Source of the DNA: RUG760 sp045642205
GTDB lineage: Bacteria; Bacillota; Clostridia; Lachnospirales; Bianqueaceae
Reading direction: 5' to 3'
Length of the DNA stretch: 64,000 bases
Assembly: GCA_045642205.1 (NCBI GenBank)
Contig: JAZUIK010000181.1
Location: forward strand, 7,620-71,619
Positions 17,997 to 27,366 of this stretch are shown here, piece after piece (the stretch's first letter is position 1; each line of letters begins with the position of its first letter). Position numbers and translations under genes: made by a program. A model generated the notes under the pieces. The model searched no databases. It was given only the letters and a program-made list of their open reading frames with translations, and had not been told where the DNA came from.

Positions 17997-18994
17997 GATT
18001 CGTAGAAGCATCAGGAAAGACAAAGGATGAGGCAATCACTAATGCTATCATCGAACTGGGTGTTCCTGAAGAGCAGGTCGACATCGAAGTGATCAGCGAA
18101 GGCAGCAAGGGACTGTTTGGACTGTTTTCTAAAGCAGTCAAGATCCGTGCTACTTTGAAGGAAGATGTAGAAGATGTCGCTCCTAACAAAGAAGAAAAGA
18201 CTGCAAAAAAAGCAGCAGTAACTGCAGAGACCGTTAAGGAAACCAAGGTTGAAGCTGCTGAAAAGGCAGAGGTAAAGGATGAGCCCCATTCTATCGAGGT
18301 AGAGGGACTGACCGTTACCGGAGAAAAGGTTATTATCAACGATACCATCGAACAGAGACTTCGCAAGGCGAATGCTAATAAGAAGAATGATGGAGATGGC
18401 AATCGTCGTGATCGCCGTAAGAATGACAGACCTTCCCGCTATAATCGTGAGGAATCTGCTGAAAAGGAAGAAGAGATCATTGTTGCTCCTGTTGTTCATG
18501 AGCCTAAGGTCTATGAGATTCCTGAGGATGCAGAGGAAGTGACTGCAAAGACCTGCAGTTTCCTGAAGGATCTGCTTAAGAATATGGGTATCGAGGCTGA
18601 GGTTACCGGAAAATTCTCTGAAGAGGGAATTCTGGAGATCGATATCGCCGGCGAAGGAATGGGACTGATCATCGGTAAGAGAGGCGCTACACTGGATTCT
18701 CTTCAGTATCTGGCTACTCTTGTGATCAATAAGGACCGTAAGGACCATGTACGCATGAAGCTGGATACCGAAGGTTACCGTGCTCGCCGTCAGGAGACAC
18801 TGGAAAAGCTGGCCGTCAACATGGCAAAGAAGGCAAAGCGTACCGGTCATCGTGTGGTACTGGAGCCCATGAATCCTTATGAAAGACGTATCATCCATGC
18901 AACACTGCAGGCTGAGCCCGGTGTAGAGACTCACTCCGATGGAGAAGAGCCCTACCGTAAGGTTATCATCAGCCCCAGAAGAAGACGTGGCTGA
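17993..18994 (+). CDS. jag: RNA-binding protein Jag/KhpB (Jag-N, KH and R3H domains)
   Basis: A 333-residue protein. Residues 1-55 form the Jag-N domain (SEGSKGLFGLFSKAVKIRA), about 56-180 is a long Lys/Glu-rich linker with a basic Arg/Asn patch, 185-250 a KH domain with IIGKRGATLDSLQYL, and 255-333 an R3H domain ending near RRIIHATLQAE. KhpB-type proteins bind RNA and influence cell elongation and division. It is coupled to yidC by an ATGA overlap, as in other Firmicutes. Confidence 0.94.
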   Translation: MRFVEASGKTKDEAITNAIIELGVPEEQVDIEVISEGSKGLFGLFSKAVKIRATLKEDVEDVAPNKEEKTAKKAAVTAETVKETKVEAAEKAEVKDEPHSIEVEGLTVTGEKVIINDTIEQRLRKANANKKNDGDGNRRDRRKNDRPSRYNREESAEKEEEIIVAPVVHEPKVYEIPEDAEEVTAKTCSFLKDLLKNMGIEAEVTGKFSEEGILEIDIAGEGMGLIIGKRGATLDSLQYLATLVINKDRKDHVRMKLDTEGYRARRQETLEKLAVNMAKKAKRTGHRVVLEPMNPYERRIIHATLQAEPGVETHSDGEEPYRKVIISPRRRRG

Positions 18995-19033
18995 TCAATG
19001 ATCGGACCATAAAACTGATCAACATCTAAAGTG

Positions 19034-19085
19034 ACAGCCGTGCCTGCTGCGTTTCTCAGAAAACGGCGGGCTCGGCTGTTTCTGT
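19034..19085 (+). terminator. Terminator after jag
   Basis: Outer stem ACAGCCG/CGGCTGT with an inner GCC...GGC extension, followed by a T-rich tail. It separates the rpmH-jag block from mnmE. Confidence 0.75.
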
Positions 19086-19123
19086 ATTTTGGTTTATCGA
19101 TTCTTACAAGGAAGGAGGACCTT

Positions 19124-20527
19124 ATGACAGAAACAACGATCTGTGCTCTATCAACACCTGTCGGAACAGGAGGTATTGCTGTTATCCGTGTATCAGGACC
19201 GGAGGCTATTTCGATCGTCAATTCCATTTTTCTGGGAAGATCTTTGTTAAAGGTACCTTCTCATCAGGCTGTCCATGGTTACATTTTGGATAGGGAAACC
19301 GAAGAAAAAATCGATGAAGTTCTGGCTCTTTGTATGAAGGGACCACATACCTTCACCGGAGAAGATACGGTGGAGATCAATTGCCACGGTGGTATGTATA
19401 TCTGCCGTCGTATTCTGGAATCTCTCTTAAGAGCAGGCTGTCACAGTGCCATGCCCGGTGAGTTTTCCAGACGTTCTTTTATGAACGGAAAAATGGATCT
19501 AAACGAAGCGGAAGCGGTCATGGATATGATCGGAGCCCAGACAGCTTACTCTCTTAGGAGTGCCGTCGGGCAGTTAGGTGGTGCCCTTTCCAAAAAGATC
19601 GATGAGATCCGAAAAACACTGTTGGACCTTCTGGTCATGATGGAGGTCAATATCGATTATCCTGAATATGATGTTCCGGAGATCTCGGATGAAGAGGTCA
19701 TGGAAGGGATCGTTCAGGCTAAATCAGAAATCCAGAAACTGCTGGCAAATGCAGACAGCGGAAAACTTCTTAGAAGCGGAATCGCTGCCACTTTGATCGG
19801 CAGCCCTAACGTGGGAAAAAGCAGTCTCTTGAACCTTCTATTGGGAGAACAGCGTGCCATTGTCACCGAAATTCCCGGAACCACGAGAGACGTATTGGAA
19901 GAACAATTGGATCTGGATGGTATATTGATCCGATTGATCGACACGGCAGGAATCCGTAAAACGGAGGACACCGTAGAAAAGATCGGTGTTTCCAGGAGTA
20001 TGGATTCTCTGGAAAAGAGCGATCTGGTCCTCTGGGTGCTGGATGGCAGCCGGAAGATCGAAGATGAAGATAGAGAACTATGGGAAAAGATAGGAGATAA
20101 ACCCTATCTGATCCTTGTCAATAAAGCAGACCTTCTGGGAGATCTTTCTGAAAAGGAAGAATCTTACAGAAAGAATATCCTTTCCTCTTTGCCAAAGTGC
20201 AGCGAGGAGGATAAAAAGAGGATCCTGTTCCTTTCTGCAAAAGAGCAGACAGGAAAAAAGGAATTATCCGAAAAGATCAAGGAAATGTTCTTCTCCGGAG
20301 ATGTGCTGGATGAAGGAAAGCCTCTGGTAACTAATACCAGACAGAAGGAAGCTCTGATGAGAGCAGAAGAAGCACTTCTTAGAGCGGAAGCTGCTTACGG
20401 ACTTCCCCAGGATCTTTTGTCCATCGATATCCGACAGGCTTTTGAGGATCTGGGAGATGTAAATGGAAGCACCAGTTCGGATGAGATCGTAACTGAGATA
20501 TTCAGTCGATTTTGTCTCGGGAAATAG
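19124..20527 (+). CDS. mnmE: tRNA modification GTPase MnmE
   Basis: A 467-residue protein: an N-terminal folate-binding domain (about 1-120), a helical domain, an inserted G domain with GSPNVGKSSLLN near residue 226 and the GTTRD switch, and the C-terminal FCLGK motif whose Cys is needed for catalysis. With MnmG it forms the 5-aminomethyl-type modification on wobble uridines. The start is ATG 19124 behind GGAAGGAGG; upstream codons in frame lack a site. The partner mnmG follows after the paired hairpin elements. Confidence 0.97.
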   Translation: MTETTICALSTPVGTGGIAVIRVSGPEAISIVNSIFLGRSLLKVPSHQAVHGYILDRETEEKIDEVLALCMKGPHTFTGEDTVEINCHGGMYICRRILESLLRAGCHSAMPGEFSRRSFMNGKMDLNEAEAVMDMIGAQTAYSLRSAVGQLGGALSKKIDEIRKTLLDLLVMMEVNIDYPEYDVPEISDEEVMEGIVQAKSEIQKLLANADSGKLLRSGIAATLIGSPNVGKSSLLNLLLGEQRAIVTEIPGTTRDVLEEQLDLDGILIRLIDTAGIRKTEDTVEKIGVSRSMDSLEKSDLVLWVLDGSRKIEDEDRELWEKIGDKPYLILVNKADLLGDLSEKEESYRKNILSSLPKCSEEDKKRILFLSAKEQTGKKELSEKIKEMFFSGDVLDEGKPLVTNTRQKEALMRAEEALLRAEAAYGLPQDLLSIDIRQAFEDLGDVNGSTSSDEIVTEIFSRFCLGK

Positions 20528-20528
20528 A

Positions 20529-20580
20529 CCAGGAAGCGGAGCTTCCTGGGACGTTTCAGGCATAGCCTGAAACTATGCAT
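20529..20580 (+). repeat. Tandem-hairpin element, copy A
   Basis: Directly after the mnmE stop: hairpin 1 is CCAGGAAGC-GGA-GCTTCCTGG (9 bp), linker GAC, hairpin 2 is GTTTCAGGC-ATA-GCCTGAAAC (9 bp), tail TATGCAT. There is no T-tract, so it is not a standard terminator. Copies B, C and D share the plan. Confidence 0.85.
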
Positions 20581-20601
20581 TAGGAAAGAGAAAACAAGAA
20601 A

Positions 20602-20648
20602 AAGCGGAGCTTCCTGGGACGTTTCGAGCAAAGCTCGAAACTATGCAT
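20602..20648 (+). repeat. Tandem-hairpin element, copy B
   Basis: Repeats copy A nearly exactly over AAGCGGAGCTTCCTGGGAC (hairpin 1 partly broken here on the 5' side). Hairpin 2 is GTTTCGAGC-AAA-GCTCGAAAC: four bases on each arm differ from copy A yet still pair. The tail TATGCAT is identical. Confidence 0.85.
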
Positions 20649-20697
20649 TAGTTTTAATAATAGTTAACATATGTTAAGTATAGAAAGGGGGACCATC

Positions 20698-22575
20698 ATG
20701 TATTTGGAACAGGCTGTGGATGTGGCAGTTATCGGCGGCGGACATGCGGGCTGTGAAGCAGCGCTTGCTTCGGCCAGACTGGGAATGAAAACGATCCTTT
20801 TTGCCATTTCTCTGGATTCCATTGCCATGATGCCCTGCAACCCCAGTATCGGGGGAACTTCAAAGGGACATCTGGTTCGAGAGATCGATGCACTTGGCGG
20901 TGAGATGGGAAAGAATATCGACAAGACCTATCTGCAGATCAAGATGCTGAATACCTCAAAGGGACCGGCTGTTTACTCTCTTCGTGCACAGGCGGATAAA
21001 TTCAGATATAAGGAAGAGATGAAGCATACCCTGGAAAATCAGGAGAATCTACTGATCCGCCAAAATGAAGTTGTGCGGATCGATGTGAAGGATGGAGCGG
21101 TAGCCGGTGTGGAGACCGCCACCGGAGCTTACTATCCCTGCCGTGCAGCCATTATCTGTACCGGTACATATCTGAATGCCCGCTGTATCCACGGAGAATA
21201 TGAGGCATTGACAGGACCTAACGGACTGCAGGCTGCCAGACGAGGTCTGACGGAGAATATAGCGTCTTATGGTATTTCGTTAAGACGATTCAAGACCGGA
21301 ACACCTGCCAGAGTCGATGGAAAGACCATTGATTTCAGTAAGATGGAGATCCAGCTGGGTGATGAAAAGATCGAACCTTTCTCCTTTGAAGATGAAGCAG
21401 AAGGAATCTACAGAGAGCAGCTTCCCTGCTATCTGACATATACCAATGAAAAGACTCATGAGATCATTCGTGCCAACTTGCATCGCTCTCCTTTATATGG
21501 CGGTGTGATCAAGGGTGTTGGTCCCAGATATTGTCCTTCCATCGAAGACAAGGTGGTACGTTTTGCTGATAAGGAACGTCATCAGCTGTTTTTGGAGCCG
21601 GAGGGTGAGAATACCGGAGAATACTATGTTCAGGGCATGTCCTCTTCTCTTCCTGAAGATGTGCAGAGAGATATGCTTCGTTCGATTGCCGGAATGGAAC
21701 ATGTGGAAGTGATGCGAACCGGCTATGCGATCGAATATGATTGTATCGATCCCTTGGAATTAAAGAGTTCTCTGGAGATCAAGAAGATCAGCGGACTCTT
21801 CAGTGCAGGTCAGTTCAACGGCAGTTCCGGATACGAAGAGGCTGCCGCACAGGGAATCGTTGCCGGTATCAATGCCGTGATGAAACTGAAGGGGATGGAA
21901 CCCTTGAAGGTCGATCGTACCAACAGTTATGTGGGTGTATTGATCGATGATCTGGTTACAAAAGGTACGAATGAACCTTACCGAATGATGACTTCCAGGT
22001 CCGAGTATCGTCTGCTCCTTCGTCAGGATAATGCCGATCTTAGACTAACGGAAGAAGGACATCGTGTGGGATTGATCTCCGATGAGAGATATGAGAGATT
22101 CCTTCAGAAAAAGGCAGCGATCGAGAAGGAGATCGAGCGACTGAAGACAACCAAATCTCTGGGAGGAAGAGGTCTTCTGGGTGAACTGTTAAAACATCCG
22201 GAGGAGACTTATGAAACCCTGGCGCCTTTTGATCCTGATCGTCCTTCTCTACCGGAAGCCGTCAGCAAGCAGGCAGAGATCCAGATCAAGTATGCCGGTT
22301 ATATCGGTGCGCAGATGAAGCAGGTGGAAAAATCCAGAAAACTGGAACGTCGCCGTATCGATGAGGATATCGATTATCAGGATATCAAGGGATTGCGTAT
22401 CGAAGCGATCCAGAAACTGTCTTCGATCCGTCCGGAAACGGTGGGTCAGGCTGAAAGGATCTCCGGTGTTTCTCCGGCAGATATCGGCGTACTGCTGGTA
22501 TATCTGGAGCAGAAACACAGAAGAGAATCATTGAAAAACAAACAGGATCAGCAGGAAAAGGAGGAAAAGGAATGA
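20698..22575 (+). CDS. mnmG: tRNA uridine modification enzyme MnmG (GidA)
   Basis: This 625-residue FAD protein opens with the dinucleotide-binding motif VIGGGHAGCEAA near residue 11 and NPSIGGTSKGHLV near 46, and has the family segment SGYEEAAAQG near 375. The C-terminal helical domain binds MnmE. It uses FAD and NADH in wobble-uridine modification. The start is ATG 20698 behind AAAGGGGG; an earlier ATG nine codons up lacks a site. It is coupled to rsmG by ATGA. Confidence 0.97.
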   Translation: MYLEQAVDVAVIGGGHAGCEAALASARLGMKTILFAISLDSIAMMPCNPSIGGTSKGHLVREIDALGGEMGKNIDKTYLQIKMLNTSKGPAVYSLRAQADKFRYKEEMKHTLENQENLLIRQNEVVRIDVKDGAVAGVETATGAYYPCRAAIICTGTYLNARCIHGEYEALTGPNGLQAARRGLTENIASYGISLRRFKTGTPARVDGKTIDFSKMEIQLGDEKIEPFSFEDEAEGIYREQLPCYLTYTNEKTHEIIRANLHRSPLYGGVIKGVGPRYCPSIEDKVVRFADKERHQLFLEPEGENTGEYYVQGMSSSLPEDVQRDMLRSIAGMEHVEVMRTGYAIEYDCIDPLELKSSLEIKKISGLFSAGQFNGSSGYEEAAAQGIVAGINAVMKLKGMEPLKVDRTNSYVGVLIDDLVTKGTNEPYRMMTSRSEYRLLLRQDNADLRLTEEGHRVGLISDERYERFLQKKAAIEKEIERLKTTKSLGGRGLLGELLKHPEETYETLAPFDPDRPSLPEAVSKQAEIQIKYAGYIGAQMKQVEKSRKLERRRIDEDIDYQDIKGLRIEAIQKLSSIRPETVGQAERISGVSPADIGVLLVYLEQKHRRESLKNKQDQQEKEEKE

Positions 22576-23312
22576 GAGAAACATTGATCAGTCTATCTGA
22601 AGCAATGGGGTTATCTTTGAGTGAGAAACAGTTATCTCAGTTCGAAACCTATGCAAAACTGCTGGTAGAGTGGAATGAAAAAATGAATCTGACCGGTATT
22701 ACAGAACCGGTGGAGATTGCAAGAATGCATTTCATCGATTCCCTGACCGGATACGAAGTGATCCAGAAGGAGATCGAAAAAGCAAAGTCAAAGGGAACGG
22801 GACCGATCCGACTGATCGATGTGGGAACCGGTGCCGGTTTTCCCGGAATTCCATTAAAGATCTTGTTTCCGGAGATCCATCTGACGCTGCTGGATTCTTT
22901 ACAGAAGCGTATCGGATTTTTGAAAGCAGTGGGAGAAGCGATCGATCTTAAAGATACCGAATATGTGCATGGAAGAGCAGAGGACACTGCCCAGGATAAG
23001 GCATATCGTGAGACCTACGATTTTGCAGTTGCCAGAGCGGTAGCATCTTTACCTGTGCTGATGGAATATTGCGGTGGTTATGTGAAAAAGGGTGGATACT
23101 TTATGGCATATAAAGGACCTACTTTAACAGAGGAACTGACCCAAAGTACGAAGGCTATGAAAGTCCTGAAAATGGAGAAGAAATCGGTCCTTCGCGCCGA
23201 GGTTCTGGGAGAGGACTATCAGCATTTTGTAGCAATCTTTTTAAAGACTGCCCCCCTCGGCTTGCAATATCCGAGAAAACAAAGTAAAATCAAGGCTGCG
23301 CCTTTGATCTGA
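22572..23312 (+). CDS. rsmG: 16S rRNA (guanine-N7) methyltransferase RsmG
   Basis: A 246-residue SAM-dependent methyltransferase (GidB). The SAM-binding motif DVGTGAGFPGIPLKI lies near residues 83-97 and the family motifs WNEKMNLTGI (near 35) and ARAVASLPVL (near 155) are present. It methylates G527 of 16S rRNA in the 530 loop, where loss gives low-level streptomycin resistance in other species. The start overlaps the mnmG stop. Confidence 0.96.
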   Translation: MRETLISLSEAMGLSLSEKQLSQFETYAKLLVEWNEKMNLTGITEPVEIARMHFIDSLTGYEVIQKEIEKAKSKGTGPIRLIDVGTGAGFPGIPLKILFPEIHLTLLDSLQKRIGFLKAVGEAIDLKDTEYVHGRAEDTAQDKAYRETYDFAVARAVASLPVLMEYCGGYVKKGGYFMAYKGPTLTEELTQSTKAMKVLKMEKKSVLRAEVLGEDYQHFVAIFLKTAPLGLQYPRKQSKIKAAPLI

Positions 23313-23409
23313 GGCGTTCCAACATATATCAATATAAACATACTTGGATGTCTGTCCACGATAGAATAGTCCGTCGATGGATGGAAATTCATCAAAGGTT
23401 GGGAGAATT

Positions 23410-25122
23410 ATGAATAGCAAAGAGTATACTGTAGAATTACTGGATCAACTTTGGCCGGAGATCGATCGTGAGATCATCGAGCAGAGCATTGAAATACCGA
23501 AAGATAAGAAGATGGGAGATCTAGCATTCCCCTGCTTCCGTCTGGCTAAGACCCTGCGTAAGGCACCCCCGATGATTGCAGCAGAATTAAAGGAAAAACT
23601 GGGGGATCAGCCTGTCTTTGAGAAGGTCGAGGTCGTTGGTCCCTATCTGAACATGACCATCAACAAGGCTTGGATGGCAGAATTCGTTCTGGGCGAAGTC
23701 GATAAGGCAAAAGCAGAAGGAAAGGTCTATGGATCCTCTACCGAAGGAAACGGAAAGACCATCGTTATGGACTACTCTTCCATCAATGTAGCGAAACCTT
23801 TCCACATTGGCCATCTGCGTACGACGGTTATCGGTAATGCCCTGAAGCGTATCCATCAGTTCATGGGATATGATACCTTCAGCATCAACTATCTTGGAGA
23901 CTGGGGAACCCAGTTCGGTAAGATGCTGGTTGCTTATCGTAAGTGGGGTGACCCGGAGCAGGTCGAGAAGGATGGTATCCGCTATCTGGTTTCTCTTTAT
24001 GTTCGTTTCCACTCTGAGGCAGAGAAGGACGATACGCTGAATGATGAGGCAAGAGCTGCTTTCACTTCCATGGAGCGTGGAGATGAAGAGGCACTGAAAC
24101 TGTGGCAGTATTTTGTTGATGTTTCTCTGAAGAGTGTAAAGAAGGTCTATGAGCTGCTGGATGTTGAATTCGATTCCTATCAGGGAGAGAGCTACTTCTG
24201 GGATAAGACCGATGAACTCATCAAAATGCTGGAGGAAAAGAATCTGCTGACGGACAGCGAAGGTGCGAAGATCGTTGATCTGTCAGAGGATAATATGCCT
24301 CCCTGCCTGATACTGAAGAAGGATGGAAGTACTCTGTACGCGACTCGTGACATTGCTTCTGCAATGTATCGTAAGAGAACTTTCGATTTCTATAAGAATC
24401 TGTATATTACCGGTCTGGAACAGAATCTGCATTTTGACCAGTGGTTTAAGGTCTGCGATAAAATGGGCTTTGACTGGGCAAAGGATCTGGTTCACATCCC
24501 CTACGGTCTGATCTCTCTGGAAGAGGGTAAGCTGTCCACCAGAAGCGGTAATGTTATCTGGTTGGAGGATCTTCTGAAGGAGGCAACGGCTAAGACCAGA
24601 CAGATCATGGAGGAAAAGAATCCTGATCTGGAGAACATGGATGAAGTCGCTGAGCAGGTCGGTGTCGGAGCGGTAGTATTCCATGATCTGTTTAATTCCC
24701 GTATCAAGGAAGTTACTTTCAGTTGGAATAACGTTCTGAACTTTGATGGAGAGACCGGTCCTTACGTACAGTACACCTATGCCCGTGCTTCCAACGTTCT
24801 GCGTAAAGCAGGATGGGAAAGAGGTACAGCTAAGGAAATTGACTTCTCCTGTCTGACCGACGAGTATTCTCAGGAAATCCTGAAGCAGATCGAAGCATTC
24901 CCCGCTAAGGTCAAGGAAGCTCAGGAAAAGTATGAGCCCTATATCGTCACCCGCTATGTTGTCGCTCTGGCCGGTGCTTACAATCGTTTCTATCACGAAA
25001 ATGCGATCCTTTCCGCTGGTGATAAGGAGCGTGAAGCAAGACTGAAGCTGACGGATGTAACGACGCAGATCCTGAAACAGGGCTTGTATCTGATCGGCGT
25101 GAAAGCACCCGAGAAGATGTAA
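23410..25122 (+). CDS. argS: Arginyl-tRNA synthetase
   Basis: A 570-residue class I synthetase: N-terminal Add-1-like domain (about 1-100), HIGH motif as HIGHLRTT near residue 135, the KMSKS counterpart as KLSTRSGN near 375, and a C-terminal DALR anticodon domain. It charges tRNA-Arg. The start is ATG 23410 (MNSKEY) with GGGAG just upstream; a longer frame has no site. Its place between rsmG and the parAB locus is not the textbook order, and two tRNA-Arg genes lie about 4 and 7 kb downstream. No T-box leader was seen. Confidence 0.96.
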   Translation: MNSKEYTVELLDQLWPEIDREIIEQSIEIPKDKKMGDLAFPCFRLAKTLRKAPPMIAAELKEKLGDQPVFEKVEVVGPYLNMTINKAWMAEFVLGEVDKAKAEGKVYGSSTEGNGKTIVMDYSSINVAKPFHIGHLRTTVIGNALKRIHQFMGYDTFSINYLGDWGTQFGKMLVAYRKWGDPEQVEKDGIRYLVSLYVRFHSEAEKDDTLNDEARAAFTSMERGDEEALKLWQYFVDVSLKSVKKVYELLDVEFDSYQGESYFWDKTDELIKMLEEKNLLTDSEGAKIVDLSEDNMPPCLILKKDGSTLYATRDIASAMYRKRTFDFYKNLYITGLEQNLHFDQWFKVCDKMGFDWAKDLVHIPYGLISLEEGKLSTRSGNVIWLEDLLKEATAKTRQIMEEKNPDLENMDEVAEQVGVGAVVFHDLFNSRIKEVTFSWNNVLNFDGETGPYVQYTYARASNVLRKAGWERGTAKEIDFSCLTDEYSQEILKQIEAFPAKVKEAQEKYEPYIVTRYVVALAGAYNRFYHENAILSAGDKEREARLKLTDVTTQILKQGLYLIGVKAPEKM

Positions 25123-25180
25123 ACAATCTTGAGATGTAAAAAAATTCGCAAAAGAATTACGCCATTATGGCGATCTTAAG

Positions 25181-25222
25181 AAAAGAGCTGTGAAACATGC
25201 AAAGTTTCACAGCTCTTTTTTG
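25181..25222 (+). terminator. Terminator of argS
   Basis: A 15-bp stem AAAGAGCTGTGAAAC with its complement, 7-base loop, then TTTTTT. Confidence 0.9.
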
Positions 25223-25235
25223 ACAGATACCAAAA

Positions 25236-25251
25236 TGTTCCACGTGGAACA
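25236..25251. promoter_or_regulatory. parS site 1
   Basis: Perfect 16-bp palindrome TGTTCCACGTGGAACA, differing from the B. subtilis parS consensus TGTTNCACGTGAAACA at one position. It is a ParB nucleation site near the origin. Confidence 0.9.
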
Positions 25252-25285
25252 TTTTTCTGTGTAGAACATTAAGTTATAGGGGCAG

Positions 25286-25301
25286 TGTTCCACGTGGAAC
25301 A
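25286..25301. promoter_or_regulatory. parS site 2
   Basis: Same perfect palindrome as site 1, centred 50 bases further on, just beyond the 3' end of the DUF4003 gene. Confidence 0.9.
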
Positions 25302-25312
25302 TTTGTGGTGGA

Positions 25313-26296
25313 TTAATGAGAAGCGTTGGCGGCAGCAACGCAAGCAGAAGTACAGGCAGCCATACTAACCTCTGTTGCAATGGTAACAGCCAGAGCATTG
25401 CTAAGCAGGGAATCTCCGGCGATGGGAGTTGCCTGGTGATATTGGCTTAGAACCAGCTGAGCAGCAAACATACGTCTTTCTGTGGCACCGAGAACAAAAT
25501 TTCCCAGTCCGCGATGATCTTTCAAATACTCATCTACTTCGATTATGTTTTCTACAATGATCCGAGGATCTGCATCTGTCAGCGCCAGAACGCCCAGAGA
25601 GACCAGTTTGATATCACTGCTGAAACGGTGCTTCTGTTCCTTCAACAAGTTATAGATCGTTGCGACTTTCTGGCAGATATCTTCCATAGATCCCTGGTAT
25701 AAGGAAAGTACATGACTAAGGGACTGAAGAGCATTTCTGTCAGAGAAACTCTTCTTGAGGATCGCGTAGGCAGATTCCATCTTTTCAGTAAGAACTGTAG
25801 GATCGATTCCGGAGATAGCAAGCATGGCAGCAAAGGTAACATCCTCATCAGAGGTAAGGAAAGGATGATTTTCCTTCATGGAAGCATAGATGGTATTGGT
25901 CTTTTCGATGATAGACTCATATTCATCCGGGGACACATGATCACAGATGGAAATGGCAGCCAGAATACGATATTCACTACCAAATACCTTCTTTTTGTTT
26001 AAGATTCGATATACATGGTCGACCTGAGCGAAATACTCTTCGGGATCGGAAGAAAGAGCCATTTTGCAGATCATGGGAACTTTGACGTTGCTGCGATAGT
26101 CAGAGAAAATAGAAGTCTTGGATTTCAGCAGGTCTCTGGATCGAGATAAAGACTCGTCGGTAACACGTACGTTGTTTTCGGTGAATACGGAAGCAGCAGC
26201 CAGAGCCATCATGTTACCTTCCCATGCAAATGCATGGTCGATGGCTTTGTAGTTGTCGAGAAAAAGATCACACTGGTTGATGAGATTGCTGTTCAT
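25313..26296 (-). CDS. DUF4003 family protein between parS pairs
   Basis: A 327-residue, mostly helical, soluble protein that resembles the DUF4003 family of unknown function. It shows repeated helical units of about 50 residues containing phrases such as AAMLAISGIDP and VSLGVLALTDADP, so it may form a superhelical scaffold. The last 40 residues are Ala/Ser/Cys rich (TEVSMAACTSACVAAANASH). AAGGAG precedes the ATG. It runs opposite to its neighbours and is the only gene enclosed by the two pairs of parS sites, so ParB spreading should cover it. I cannot assign a function. Confidence 0.8.
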   Translation of the reverse strand: MNSNLINQCDLFLDNYKAIDHAFAWEGNMMALAAASVFTENNVRVTDESLSRSRDLLKSKTSIFSDYRSNVKVPMICKMALSSDPEEYFAQVDHVYRILNKKKVFGSEYRILAAISICDHVSPDEYESIIEKTNTIYASMKENHPFLTSDEDVTFAAMLAISGIDPTVLTEKMESAYAILKKSFSDRNALQSLSHVLSLYQGSMEDICQKVATIYNLLKEQKHRFSSDIKLVSLGVLALTDADPRIIVENIIEVDEYLKDHRGLGNFVLGATERRMFAAQLVLSQYHQATPIAGDSLLSNALAVTIATEVSMAACTSACVAAANASH

Positions 26297-26477
26297 GGTA
26301 GGACTCCTTGAATTAATGTTGAATTCATTATAAAACAGTTTCTATCAGTTATACAGGTGATTGAAAGCAAAATATGTTCCTTTTTTACGAGTATATTCGA
26401 AAATTATGAGTGAATGAGGAATTCTATCTTTCGTATAGAAGAAAAAGGGATTGTGCGGTATAATGTTTAACAGAAAA

Positions 26478-26493
26478 TGTTCCACGTGGAACA
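26478..26493. promoter_or_regulatory. parS site 3
   Basis: Perfect TGTTCCACGTGGAACA, about 14 bases after a TATAAT (26459-26464) that may be the parA -10 box. ParB bound here could repress its own operon. Confidence 0.9.
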
Positions 26494-26520
26494 TATAGAT
26501 AAATTATAAGAGGGTGGGAA

Positions 26521-26536
26521 TGTTCCACGTGGAACA
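26521..26536. promoter_or_regulatory. parS site 4
   Basis: Perfect TGTTCCACGTGGAACA in the parA leader, 34 bases before the start codon. Confidence 0.9.
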
Positions 26537-26569
26537 TTCCTTTGAAATATATTTTGAGGGTAGACATTA

Positions 26570-27334
26570 ATGGGTAAAGTTATTGCAGTCGCCAATCAGA
26601 AAGGTGGCGTTGGAAAGACCACGACGACGGTCAATCTGGGAGCATGTCTGGCGGAAGCCGGGAAAAAGGTGTTGATCATAGATCTGGATCCCCAGGGTAA
26701 TACCACCAGTGGTTTTGGCATTGAGAAGGAAAAACTATTCAACACCAGCTATGAGATGCTTCTTCAGGATTGCAAGATCTCGGAAGCGATACAGGCAATG
26801 CCGGATTTTCAGTTAGACCTGATCCCTTCCAGCGTGGATCTTGCCGGAGCAGAGGTGGAACTGATCGGTGTGGACGATCGAGAATCTATGTTAGACAAGG
26901 AACTGAGATCCACAAAGAAAAAGTACGATTTTATTTTGATCGACTGCCCTCCTTCATTAAATATCCTGACGATCAATGCGTTCAAAGCAGCGGATTCTAT
27001 TCTGGTACCGATCCAGTGTGAGTTTTACGCCATGGAAGGATTGACACAGCTGATCAATACCATCAATCTGGTAAAACAGCGCCTGAATCCAAAGATCGAG
27101 ATCGAGGGAATCGTCTTCACGATGTTTGACAGTCGAACTAATCTGTGTCAGCAGGTTGTTGATGAGATTACGGCTTTTCTACCTAAAAAGGTATACGAAA
27201 CAAAGATTCCCCGTAATGTGCGTCTGGCAGAAGCTCCCAGCTTTGGACTTCCCATTATCTATTATGATGGAAGTTCCAAAGGAGCAGAAAGTTATCGGGA
27301 TCTGGCACAAGAGTTTGTAAAAAGAGTGAAGTGA
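26570..27334 (+). CDS. parA: Chromosome partitioning ATPase ParA/Soj
   Basis: A 254-residue ParA-type ATPase. The deviant Walker A KGGVGKTTTTVNLG is at residues 11-24, and DLDPQGN and LIDCPPSLN follow. It binds DNA when ATP-loaded, works with ParB-parS to segregate origins, and in B. subtilis also controls DnaA. GAGGG lies nine bases before the ATG. The leader carries two parS sites, and parB follows after 32 bases. Confidence 0.96.
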   Translation: MGKVIAVANQKGGVGKTTTTVNLGACLAEAGKKVLIIDLDPQGNTTSGFGIEKEKLFNTSYEMLLQDCKISEAIQAMPDFQLDLIPSSVDLAGAEVELIGVDDRESMLDKELRSTKKKYDFILIDCPPSLNILTINAFKAADSILVPIQCEFYAMEGLTQLINTINLVKQRLNPKIEIEGIVFTMFDSRTNLCQQVVDEITAFLPKKVYETKIPRNVRLAEAPSFGLPIIYYDGSSKGAESYRDLAQEFVKRVK

Positions 27335-27366
27335 TCATCTGATAGACAGGAATTGGAGAAATAGTT

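Noticed and set aside
20529..20648. Hairpins A and B as ordinary terminators of mnmE
   Set aside because: Stems are strong but no T-tract follows either copy, and the duplicated plan is shared with tRNA leaders.
23313..23409. T-box leader of argS
   Set aside because: The gap is under 100 bases and lacks the conserved T-box sequence.
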